DNA of 41,695 nucleotides from an uncultured Clostridia bacterium (GTDB lineage: Bacteria; Bacillota; Clostridia; TANB77; CAG-508). Where the stretch lies: positions 1 through 41,695 of the forward strand of contig CAKPRA010000012.1 in the NCBI GenBank assembly GCA_934180065.1, given 5' to 3'. Below are positions 26,352-35,095 of the stretch, one piece after another. Made by a program: the position numbers and the translations under genes. The notes beneath the pieces were generated by a model. That model was not told the DNA's origin and did no database searches. It saw nothing but the letters and a program-made list of their open reading frames with translations. Each line of letters opens with the position of its first letter. Within the stretch, counting starts at the first letter, position 1.

Positions 26352-27418
26352 TGAGTAGTCAAATTTTAAAATATAAAGATGCTTATTTTTATTCATATAT
26401 AAAAAGTTTAATAAAAGAATATGCTACAAAACATCAAGATAGAATTTTGATGAAATATGTAGAATCTGATAGCCTTAAAACTGATGAGATTTTAAATAAT
26501 TTGGATAATGAAAAATTTTTAAGTAATGATAAATTAGAAATAGATATTGTTAAATTTATTGAAGAATATTTAGTTAAAACAAAAAGCTATATAGACTTTA
26601 AAAATAATAAAGTATTTATTTTAGATAATTTACTTGAAAATGCTAAAGGCTATAATGAAAAGGGCGAAATAGTGGATATAAAGCTAAATTTGAAACAAAA
26701 AGAAATAGTTATAAAACAATATAATGAAAGTTTTGATGATGAAATAAAACAATATATTGAAAATAATAGTGATGAGTTTGAAGAAATATTTATTGCAAAT
26801 AATAATATGCAATTTGAAAAATTATTTCCTAAAACTTATGTAGAAACATTAAAAGAACAAGCCATTACTCATTTTAAAACAGATGGTGTAATGGAGGCTG
26901 TTAGATATGGCTTAGCATATCCAGAAGAATTAAAATCGGCTATGAGTAGGCAATATGTGAATAATAATAAGTTTAAAACATTGCTTGTATTTAATAATAA
27001 TAAAAACATTTTAGGATTAACTAAAGAGAATTTTAAAGAAGAAACAAAAGAGCAAGAAATTGAGAAAACGCTAGAAAAACAAACAATTGAAAAACAAAAG
27101 ACAAAAGAAAAAAATACAACATCTATCTTTATTACTTTATCAGGTAATGAAAAAGAAACCTATAAAGGAATTTATTTACCAATATCAGATGAAAATGTTT
27201 TATATATTCCAAAGCAATTATATAAAAAGAATAATGACAGAATTGAAATACTGGATAACAAAAGAAATGCAGCAACTATAAGTGAATACAAAATTGATAA
27301 TGAAGAACATAAGAAAACTTGGATTGCTAAGATCGGAATTGATGAATTTTATCATAAATATTATCGATTATATGAAATTCAAAAAGAAAAAGAGGTGATG
27401 GCTTATGCAGGCAACTAA
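26351..27418 (+). CDS. Hypothetical ICE protein with central helical linker
   Basis: 355 residues. Soluble. Two parts are visible: an N-terminal helical domain (to about 225; AITHFKTDGVMEAVRYGLAY is a recognisable internal block) and a C-terminal domain from about 255 (TSIFITLSGNEKETYKGIYL, then DEFYHKYYRLYEIQ), joined by a Glu/Lys linker (KEQEIEKTLEKQTIEKQKTK). The end overlaps the next gene by 14 bp. Similar proteins sit ahead of coupling-protein genes in ICEs, but I cannot name the family. Confidence 0.6.
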   Translation: MSSQILKYKDAYFYSYIKSLIKEYATKHQDRILMKYVESDSLKTDEILNNLDNEKFLSNDKLEIDIVKFIEEYLVKTKSYIDFKNNKVFILDNLLENAKGYNEKGEIVDIKLNLKQKEIVIKQYNESFDDEIKQYIENNSDEFEEIFIANNNMQFEKLFPKTYVETLKEQAITHFKTDGVMEAVRYGLAYPEELKSAMSRQYVNNNKFKTLLVFNNNKNILGLTKENFKEETKEQEIEKTLEKQTIEKQKTKEKNTTSIFITLSGNEKETYKGIYLPISDENVLYIPKQLYKKNNDRIEILDNKRNAATISEYKIDNEEHKKTWIAKIGIDEFYHKYYRLYEIQKEKEVMAYAGN

Positions 27419-28634
27419 TAAAAGTGATGCAACACAAGTTTATGAAGGTGCTGTAAAATCATCAAGAACAGGTGCAAAAGGAACATTAAAGTATATTCTA
27501 AAACCACTTACTATATTTGGCTATCATTACTTTATAGAAGGTATAAGAGCGGTTCAAAAAGATGGACCAACAAAGGAATTAGAAAAAATCACTAACTTAT
27601 CTTATGAAGAAACAATAAAAGTAATGGAAAAATGCCAACAAGATGGTGTTAGAGTAGTTGCAACAGAAAGAACATTAGCAAAAGAAAATAGTGAGTTTAG
27701 TAAGAAAAAATCACTATATCAACAAAAGAAAATAACAAAATACGCAAGAAGAATAAAACATTTAAGTAATTTTAAAGCAGACCATCCTAAAGTTGCTAAA
27801 ATTCTTCAAATGGATTCTATAATAAAAAGGAATGTATCAAAACAAAAAGAAGAACAAATAAAGCATAAAAATAAACATTATAACGTTTATTTTAATAAAT
27901 CTAAAAGGGATTATATGTCTGCTAGAATTGCTGATGTAATTGAATTAAGAACTGGTATTTCACAAAAGTTATTTGATGAAACAACTGGTAAAGCAATAGA
28001 AAATTTACAAAAAGAAGGGAAAGTAAAATTAAATTCTCAACAGTTAGAGGAATTTTCTAAAGAATATAAATTACATGAATTTGGAAGTGTAGATCCAGAT
28101 AAATTTAAAAAAGATTATTGTATTCACGAACTACCATTTTCGGCTTATATGAGTATTAAAGATGATTTGGAAGCTACTGATATTCAATATGCTGCAAAAG
28201 TGACTAAAGACAATGATGATAAAGAAATTATTAATATTTATATGGATAATAATGATTTAGAAAGATATTGTGAATTAGGCTTTAATAATTATGGCAAAAT
28301 AAGAGTTTATGGTAGCGAAAATAAAAATTTGCAATGGAGTATTAATTCACAAGATGAATTAGTAACATTTACAACTAAAATTGGTAAAGATGAAAGAGAA
28401 ACATATTCTAAATTAAGTGGAAAAAACTATGTCATGAAAAGACAGGATAATGAATGTCTATGGACGGTTTTGAAAAAAGATTTAGAAGAATTGGTTGAAA
28501 CGGAAAAAAAAAGAGATGTAGTAGGTGAGGAATTAGAAAAATATCACATACTAGAAAACAATATTGAACTTACCGATAATACTAAAGAGATAGAAGTTGA
28601 TTTAGATGTAGAAAAAGAGGTAGGTGATGAGTAG
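27405..28634 (+). CDS. PcfB-like/DUF3801-like conjugation protein (tentative)
   Basis: 409 residues; ATG preceded by AGAGGTGATGG, inside the end of the previous gene. The start, VYEGAVKSSRTGAKGTLKYILK, followed by KLTNLSYEETIKVMEKCQQDGVR-type sequence (ITNLSYEETIKVMEKCQQDG), resembles the layout of PcfB/DUF3801 proteins, which lie directly upstream of the coupling protein PcfC and act with it at the relaxosome. Here too the next gene is the coupling protein, 2 bp away. The longer C-terminal part (LWTVLKKDLEELVETEKKRD and an acidic tail) is not assigned. The similarity is from memory and partly from position. Confidence 0.5.
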   Translation: MQATNKSDATQVYEGAVKSSRTGAKGTLKYILKPLTIFGYHYFIEGIRAVQKDGPTKELEKITNLSYEETIKVMEKCQQDGVRVVATERTLAKENSEFSKKKSLYQQKKITKYARRIKHLSNFKADHPKVAKILQMDSIIKRNVSKQKEEQIKHKNKHYNVYFNKSKRDYMSARIADVIELRTGISQKLFDETTGKAIENLQKEGKVKLNSQQLEEFSKEYKLHEFGSVDPDKFKKDYCIHELPFSAYMSIKDDLEATDIQYAAKVTKDNDDKEIINIYMDNNDLERYCELGFNNYGKIRVYGSENKNLQWSINSQDELVTFTTKIGKDERETYSKLSGKNYVMKRQDNECLWTVLKKDLEELVETEKKRDVVGEELEKYHILENNIELTDNTKEIEVDLDVEKEVGDE

Positions 28635-28636
28635 AA

Positions 28637-30605
28637 TTGCTTGTTAAGAAGCAGAAAAAAAATTCGTTTATCATTCTATCTATCGTATTTATTATAATAT
28701 TCTACTATATGTTAAGAGTAACAACATTAGTAGAATTAAATAACGGTAATTGGAGTTTTGAAATATTTTCCACTTGCCTAAATGAGTTATATAAAATAGC
28801 CACACCAGTATCATTTACAACGCAAAATGTTGGAATGTCATTAGGTGTGGCTTTTTTTGTTTTAATGCTATATGAAACATATCGTATGCAAAACAAGAAA
28901 AATATTCAAGAAAATACATATCGGTTCTGCAGAATGGAAAAGTCCAAAAGATATTAAGAATAAAAGAGATACAGATTTTGAAAATAATATGATTCTTACT
29001 CAAACTGAACTTGTTTCTAAAAATATGAAAAAAAGTGGAATGAATAGACATGTTATTTTGCTTGGACGTCCTGGAACTCGGCAAATCAAGATATTATTTT
29101 AAGCCTAATATTTTAAGTGCAAATGGTTCTATAATTGTTACAGATCCAAAAGGGGAGTTGCTTCGTGATTGTGGTAATTCACTAAAGAAAAAAGGTTATA
29201 CAATTAAGGTACTAAATTTAGATGAGAAAAGTCATTCAAATCATTATAATCCTATTGTATATGTTAAAAAGCAAGAAACATTTTATGATGTTTTAGAATA
29301 TGAAGATAACCACCAAATACAAGAAGATGATGTAATGACTCTTTAATTGCAAATACCAAAGTTGAAGGTATAGATAGCACAACAGGAGATCCATTTTGGA
29401 TTAAAGCTGAAATGATTTATCTTCAAGCTTTGTTTTATTATGTAATAAGACATTATGATAAACAACACCAGAACTTTACTACAATATTAAAATTAATAAG
29501 ATTAAGTAGTCCAAATAATAATGGTGTTTCAGAGTTAGATAGTTTATTTCTTGAATGGGAGCAGATAGAGCCAGATGCTATTGGTGTAAAGCAATATAAG
29601 CATTTTAAAGTTGCAGCAGGAACCCCTAAAATGATGAGTACAATTATAATGACAGCAACAGCTAGACTTGCAGTATTTAATATAAAAGAAATACACGAAC
29701 TAACAGATGATGATGATATGGAACTAGAAAGAATAGGTATGCCATTAGATAATGAGGATCCACTTCTAAAAGAAATAAATGAGAGTTCAGATAAAAAGGT
29801 TGGAAATGGTAAGATTGCGATATTTGTAATTACAAAACCGTGCGACCGGAACGTTCTCATTTTTAGCAAGTATATTCTATTCACAAGTATTTGCAATGAT
29901 TGATGAAAATGCAAAAAAATGTGGTGGAAGTTTGCCAACACCATTAGAAATTTATATGGATGAATGGGCACAACTACGGAGAAATACCACGATTTGTTGA
30001 AGAACTTGCATATTTAAGAGGATTAAATGTTGGAATAACAATAGGTCTTCAATCATTAAGCCAATTAAAGAAAAAATATAAAGATAGTTGGGAATCTGTT
30101 TTAGATTGTGTAGATTCAATATTATTCTTGGGAAGTTCGGCAAAAGAAAGTTTAGAGTATATGGTTTCTCTACTACGGCAAGAAAACTTGGTACAAAAAA
30201 TCTACTGGTAGAACTTTCTCAAAACAGGGTTCATCTAGTACCAATTGGGATGTAGTTGGTAGAGAACTTGCTACACTTGATGAATTGTCTGTTATGCCTA
30301 GTGGTTATTGTGTATTATTTATTGCGAGAGTTGGTGCTTTTTATTCAAAACTATTTGATTTAAAAAGTCATCCAAATTATTCAGAACTTTATGAACCATG
30401 GGCTAAAAATATTGAAAAAATATATAACCATAAAAAAGAGTTGGAATATCAAATTAATTCTAATTACAAATTATTGTGTGATTTAGGTCTTGAGTTTGCA
30501 AGACCGGTTGAAAAAATAAAGATAGAAAATGTTAATGATAACGAATTAAAGAAGTTGTATAAAACAGAAGTTATACAGTATGAAGATTTTAAAATTAATA
30601 ATTAA
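28637..30605 (+). CDS. VirD4/TraG coupling protein, with five CGG frame breaks and one other
   Basis: Type IV coupling ATPase that brings the relaxase-DNA complex to the channel. TTG start at 28637 after GTAGGTGATG; two N-terminal membrane helices. Reading through all breaks gives about 654 residues, normal for the family. The joined protein has GSAEW (96-100), Walker A GRPGTGKS (143-150), IIVTDPKGEL, DPFWIKAE, Walker B IYMDEWAQLGEIPRF (near 441-450) and the C-terminal MPSGYCVLFIARVGAF. The unshifted frame stops at 28957, after 106 residues. Breaks at 28922, 29079, 29847, 29977 and 30176 are each one extra C before a Gly codon, as CGG in the incoming frame. Another break, near 29343, needs a -1 shift and may be a small deletion. 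Either recoded or inactive. Confidence 0.85.
28922..28925 (+). other. CGG frame break 1 (VirD4, GSAEW glycine)
   Basis: ACA TAT CGG T: frame 0 meets CGG; skipping the C gives GGT TCT GCA GAA TGG (GSAEW), Gly96. The frame-0 product ends at 28957. Confidence 0.85.
29079..29082 (+). other. CGG frame break 2 (VirD4, Walker A glycine)
   Basis: GGA ACT CGG C: skipping the C restores GGC AAA TCA, giving GRPGTGKS with Gly148 directly before the catalytic Lys149. Frame 0 instead gives GTRQIKILF and stops. Confidence 0.9.
29336..29346 (+). other. Ninth frame break in VirD4, not of the CGG type
   Basis: GTA ATG ACT CTT TAA ends the frame (DVMTL, stop). The protein continues at TTA ATT GCA (LIANTKVEG), which needs a -1 shift at CTTTAA or a missing base. 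As I recall family members, about three residues are also missing here, so a deletion of about 10 bp is possible. Confidence 0.75.
29847..29850 (+). other. CGG frame break 3 (VirD4, PCDGTF glycine)
   Basis: TGC GAC CGG A: skipping one C gives GAC GGA ACG TTC (DGTFSFLASIFYSQ), the conserved P-x-D-x-TF block of coupling proteins, Gly at about 404. Confidence 0.85.
29977..29980 (+). other. CGG frame break 4 (VirD4, Walker B-side glycine)
   Basis: GCA CAA CTA CGG A: skipping the C gives MDEWAQLGEIPRF, Gly at about 447, three residues after the Walker B DEW. Confidence 0.88.
30176..30179 (+). other. CGG frame break 5 (VirD4, LLGKKT glycine)
   Basis: CTA CTA CGG C: skipping the C gives SLLGKKTWYKKSTGRTFS, Gly at about 513, the conserved LLG-x-x-T block. 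Confidence 0.85.
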
Positions 30606-30617
30606 AGTGGAGGTATT

Positions 30618-30950
30618 ATGAATTTAATAAAAAGATTTAAAGAAAATAGAAAATTAAATAAATTAAAAGAAAAAATTACAGTTTTAACTGGAGCAATAGG
30701 AAGTAGCATGATACTTTTAACATCAAGAGTATATGCAGATTCGAATACTGGATCTATTGATTCATTCATCAATTTTGCTTGTGATTGGCTAACCAAAATT
30801 GGTGGGGTTATTGCTTTAGTAGGTGGAGTTATGTTTGCTTTAGGTTGGCAAAGAGAAGATGCAGAAGGTAAGTCAAGAGGCTTAATGACCTTAATGGCTG
30901 GATTTATGCTTGTTGCAATTGCACAATCTAAAAACTTATTTGGACTATAA
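30618..30950 (+). CDS. VirB2-like (Maff2-type) conjugation membrane protein
   Basis: 110 residues; ATG after GTGGAGG. Probable signal-type helix ending at Ala40 (SSMILLTSRVYA), then two hydrophobic helices: WLTKIGGVIALVGGVMFALGW and GLMTLMAGFMLVAIAQ, with the loop QREDAEGKSRG between them. This matches the small Maff2/VirB2-like proteins between TraG and the VirB6-like gene in Tn1549-type elements. Not affected by a CGG break. Confidence 0.75.
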   Translation: MNLIKRFKENRKLNKLKEKITVLTGAIGSSMILLTSRVYADSNTGSIDSFINFACDWLTKIGGVIALVGGVMFALGWQREDAEGKSRGLMTLMAGFMLVAIAQSKNLFGL

Positions 30951-30968
30951 GAAGGGGGAATCTAATAA

Positions 30969-31797
30969 TTGGATGGAATAATTAGACTTCTATATAGTTT
31001 CAAATTTTCAGTATTTGGAGTTGAAATGGATAGTGGAAATCTAATAGGCTCGGTACAAAAATTAACTAATTTTTCTAGTGTTCAGGGTATTAATATTTGG
31101 AGTATAGGAAGAACAGTTAATAATGTTATAGTTCCAATTGCATTAAGTTTACTTATACTTTTCTTTATGATTAATTTAATTAAAAAATCAATGGAAGTAG
31201 ATAGGATAAGTTGGGAAAGAGTTGCAATGTCATTTGTATCATTTTTTATATTAAAGTATTTAATACAAAATGGATATACTTTTTTATCTACTATAATGAA
31301 CATTGTAAATGATATTTTTGTAAGTGTAACGAATGCTTTAAGTAGTAGCAACTCGAGCATTAATATTGCAGATACATTAATAAATGCAGTTCCAGATGGT
31401 TTTGTAGATAGTATAATGACATATCGGTCTTTATTTAATACTATTTATTCCATTTATGACTACAATTGTTCAAATATTAACACAGATATTTTTAAGAGTA
31501 GTAAAACTAATATTATGTTTTGCCTTTGCTCCGATTCCAATTGCTCTTGCAGCTGATGATGAAGGTAGAGGCAAAGCAGTACAATATTTCTTGTTTGCAG
31601 CAAGTGTAGGTTTAGAGGCAGTTATAATTTATATAGCAACAAATGTATATGCAATAGGTCTTTCAGGATTAAGTAATACAGTAGGTTCTACAAGTGCAAT
31701 ATCAACAATTGTTGCAATGCTATTCTTAAATGGAATGTATTTAGCAGTAATACAATATGGTAGCCAATTTGCAGAAAGATTAACAGGAGGTCATTAA
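30969..31797 (+). CDS. VirB6/TrbL-like channel protein with one CGG frame break
   Basis: TTG start at 30969 after AAGGGGGAAT. Reading through the extra C at 31425 gives 275 residues with no stop: five or six membrane helices, for example VIVPIALSLLILFFMINLI (about 50-69) and the helices from about 153 on. The joined sequence MTYGLYLILFIPFMTT, then LCFAFAPIPIALAADDEGRGK, is continuous and typical of VirB6-like ICE proteins. In frame 0 the protein would lose its last helices and end at 31556 with an improbable Ser/Cys-rich tail. It would form part of the inner-membrane channel. Confidence 0.85.
31425..31428 (+). other. CGG frame break 6 (VirB6-like)
   Basis: ACA TAT CGG T: skipping the C gives TAT GGT CTT TAT TTA (YGLYLILFIPF), Gly153. 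Same TAT-CGG context as break 1. Confidence 0.85.
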
Positions 31798-31801
31798 AAG
31801 T

Positions 31802-32392
31802 ATGGATAATATAGAAATAACAGTATTTGATGAAATAAAAGATTATAAAGAAAAAATTTACTTCTTTAATTTTAGACAATGGGCATTTGCTATTTTAATT
31901 GCTGGATTAGTTATTCCTACATATATTCTTTTAAAAGATAAAATTGGCGAAGAAGTAACAAGTTATATTGTAATTGCAATTGCTGGTGTATTTGGATTTA
32001 TAGGATTTGTGAAAATTCACAAACTACCAGCAGAAAAAATACTTCCATATTGGTTTAGACATTACTTTTTATTTGCTAAACCAATTCACTATATGAGTGA
32101 TGAAGAATATAGACTTTTACATGATAAAAAGAATAAAAGAAAAGTAAACAAAGATGCTAAATTGCAAACAATGAATAAAAAAGAGATAAAGGAATTAAGG
32201 AAAAAACAAAAGCAAGAAAAAATACTTATGAAAGCTAAAAAGAAATATGGAACAACTGAAAATGCTGAAATTATTGGAAGTAACGAAACAAAAGAAAAAG
32301 AAGAATCAAAAGATAATGATGAATTAGTAGAAAAACTTTCAAAATTAACAAAAGAGGAACAAGAAATATTATTGAAATTACTTGGGAGATGA
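31802..32392 (+). CDS. PrgI-family (VirB3-like) conjugation protein
   Basis: 196 residues; ATG preceded by GGAGGTCATT. The start, NIEITVFDEIKDYKEKIYFFNFRQW (key part VFDEIKDYKEKIYFFNFRQ), followed by two membrane helices and ILPYWFRHYFLFAKP, is the PrgI signature. The C-terminal 90 residues form a highly charged Lys/Glu extension. PrgI is an inner-membrane VirB3-like component always next to VirB4 in Gram-positive systems, as here. Overlaps the next gene by 4 bp. Not affected by a CGG break. Confidence 0.85.
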   Translation: MDNIEITVFDEIKDYKEKIYFFNFRQWAFAILIAGLVIPTYILLKDKIGEEVTSYIVIAIAGVFGFIGFVKIHKLPAEKILPYWFRHYFLFAKPIHYMSDEEYRLLHDKKNKRKVNKDAKLQTMNKKEIKELRKKQKQEKILMKAKKKYGTTENAEIIGSNETKEKEESKDNDELVEKLSKLTKEEQEILLKLLGR

Positions 32393-32652
32393 TAAAGATT
32401 CAAAATTTAACTGAATGGGAATATAAATTTCTAAATTATTATTTAGAAAAGTTTAATGCTAAGTGGGTGCGTGTTTTTAATAACAAGCATCCACTTTTAG
32501 CAACTAGAGTTGATTTATATACAGTTTACAAAAGGAGATTAAAGCATCAGCCTTTAACAGAAAGTTTAACATATTCAAATATGTTTGAAAAACTAGATGA
32601 AGGTAAATGGTATTTCATTCCAGACCTTCTAAATAAGAATAAGGAGGATTGA
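32389..32652 (+). CDS. Small hypothetical ICE protein
   Basis: 87 residues, start overlapping the PrgI stop. Basic and aromatic-rich: WEYKFLNYYLEKFNAKWVRV and KWYFIPDLLNKN. No membrane segment or recognised family. It lies between PrgI and VirB4 in a tight operon, so a transfer role is likely but unspecified. Confidence 0.6.
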   Translation: MIKIQNLTEWEYKFLNYYLEKFNAKWVRVFNNKHPLLATRVDLYTVYKRRLKHQPLTESLTYSNMFEKLDEGKWYFIPDLLNKNKED

Positions 32653-32656
32653 TAAA

Positions 32657-35093
32657 TTGCCTAAAAAAACAAAGGTAAAAGCTAATAAAAATAAAGTAAA
32701 AAAAGAAACTTTATTAGATAAGATACGTAAATTCTTTGCAAAAATGAAAGTCGCTAAACCAAAAACAACACCACAAATAATGAGAATGTTTTTTAAGGAT
32801 TTCAATGAACAAAATTCAATTATGCAATTAGATGAAAATCATTATTCAATTTGTTTTGAATATCAAGATATTTCATTTGCAAAAGCTAACTATGATGAAC
32901 AAGAAAACATTTTTCTAAAATGGGTTGAATACTTACATTCATTTAATTATAACGATCACATTCAAGTTGTTTGTGCTGGTAGGCCAATAAAAACTGATGA
33001 TTATAAAAAGGATTATATTTATAATGAAGATAAATTTGATGGTAACGAAAAGAAAATTGCAAATGAATTTAATACACTAATTGAAACAACATTAGGAAAT
33101 AAAGAAGAAATATTAAAAGAAACAAGATTAATAGTAATTACTACAAAAGCAGAAAGTTTGAAAGAAGCACAAGATATTTTTATGCAATATCAATTGCGAA
33201 CAGAAGAAAAATTTAAGGAATTAAAATCTAAAATAAGAAGGGTAAGTGTAGATGAAAGGCTAAAAATATTATATAACTTATTTCATACTCAAATTTTAGA
33301 AGATGATTCTTCAAAAGAAATAGTTGAACTTGCTAAAAATCATAATTTAAGTGTTTATGATGTTTTAGCACCAAAAGATGATGTAGTATTGAAAGAAAAG
33401 AATTATATAAACATTGGAGATAAAAAGTTTGTAAGAGTTTTATATGTTGCTAGACTTCCAAAATCTATAACACCTAGATTTTATAATAGAATAACAACAA
33501 TTGAAAATTGTAATATTATAACCACTTTAAATATAACACCAACAGATCCTGCAAAAGTGATTAAGATGGTAAATAAAAAGATAAGTGGTATGAAAACAGA
33601 AAGGCTTGAAAAAATTAAGAAAGCCAATAAAAATAATTATAGTTATGAGGCAGTAAAAGATGAAAAGCTAGAAGATGCTATAAGAGATGCACAAAATTTA
33701 AGAGATGCCTTACAAAAGAAAAAACAAAAGCTATTTACAAATAATGTACTTATTTGCATTCAAGCAGATAGTCTTGAAAAATTAGATAAAACAACCAAAA
33801 TGATAAAAAGTATAGGTAATGAACATTTAATTACAATATACAATTTAGATTGGCAACAATTAGAAGGAATACAAAATTGTTTGCCTTTTGGTTGGAATAG
33901 TCTGCAAATTCAAAGGTCATTGACTTCTGAATCTACTGCAACAAATGTACCATTTAATACAAAAGATTTAATGCATCCAAATTCAATATATCATGGAATA
34001 AATTTGGTATCTAAAAATCCAGTATTTTGTGATAGAAAAAAATTGCTAAATGGAAATGGTTGTGTTCTTGCAACATCAGGAGCAGGAAAATCATTTTCTA
34101 TAAAAGTAATAATAGAACAAGTATTGCTTCGCTATCCACAAGATGAAGTAATTGTAATAGATCCACAACGGAGAATATGCACCATTAATAAATGCTTTTA
34201 ATGGTCAAACATTAAATATAAGTACATCTACAAATACTTATATCAATCCTTTTGATAGTTCACTTCAATATGAGCAAGACAATGAAGATGCTTTAAATAG
34301 TAAGATAGAATTTTCTCTTGCATTTATAGAATCTATTGTTTCTAGTAATGGTTTAACTGGAGAACAAAAAACATTAGTAGATCGTTGTACTAAAAACATA
34401 TATGAAGAATACCAAATACATGGGTATAGTGAAGAATATGAACCAGATTTTATAAAGTTTTATGAAGAGTTACTAAAACAGCCAGAAGAGGAGGCTAAAA
34501 ATTTAGCATTAGTAATTGAAAGATATGTTTTAGGTGGAATGGATATTTTCGCTAAGAAAACAAATATAGAAATTAAAAATAGATTTATATCATTTGATAT
34601 TTCAGATTTGCCTCGTAGCATACAGACTACAGGGTATTTAGTTGTTTTGGAACATATTATGAATAGGTTAAAACGAAATAAAAATCTTGGCAAACACACT
34701 TGGATATTCATAGATGAGTTCCATATATTACTTGCAAATCAGTATTCTGCTGATTATATTGCAAAAATATATAAAACAGGTAGGAAAGAAAATGCAATTC
34801 CTACTATAATCACACAAAATATTGCAGATGTAATTAAAAATGAACAAGGTTGTAAAATACTATCTAATTCAGAGTTTGCAATGATATTAAAACAAAAACC
34901 ATTAGATTTACCAGCTATATGTAAAATATTTGATATTAGTGATGAAGAAGCAAAATATGTTATAGATTCTCCAGCAGGGCAAGGTATTATTGTTTATGGA
35001 GAAGATAAAGTCGCATTTAGAAATCAAGTTTCTAAAGAATTTTACATATATCAAATTAATCAAACATCTAATATGCAATTGAATAGGAGTTAA
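32657..35093 (+). CDS. VirB4-type conjugation ATPase with one CGG frame break
   Basis: TTG start at 32657 after AAGGAGGATTG. Skipping the extra C at 34169 gives 811 residues without a stop. The N-terminal domain (to about 430) is the VirB4/CagE type. ATSGAGKS at 472-479 is Walker A; IVIDPQGEYAPLINAF follows, with the glycine of DPQGEY at 505 restored by the shift; WIFIDEFHILL (Asp686) is the Walker B-type block; then TIITQNIADV. It energises assembly of the conjugation channel. Frame 0 stops at 34201, removing most of the ATPase domain. The rest shows no decay. Confidence 0.9.
34169..34172 (+). other. CGG frame break 7 (VirB4, DPQGEY glycine)
   Basis: CCA CAA CGG A: skipping the C gives CAA GGA GAA TAT (DPQGEYAPL), the VirB4 block after the first beta-strand of the ATPase. 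Gly505. Confidence 0.9.
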
Positions 35094-35095
35094 AA

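Noticed and set aside
28637..30605. VirD4 as a simple decayed pseudogene
   Set aside because: Decay would give mixed indels and stops; here five of six breaks are the same base in the same codon phase, and three other genes show only that lesion.
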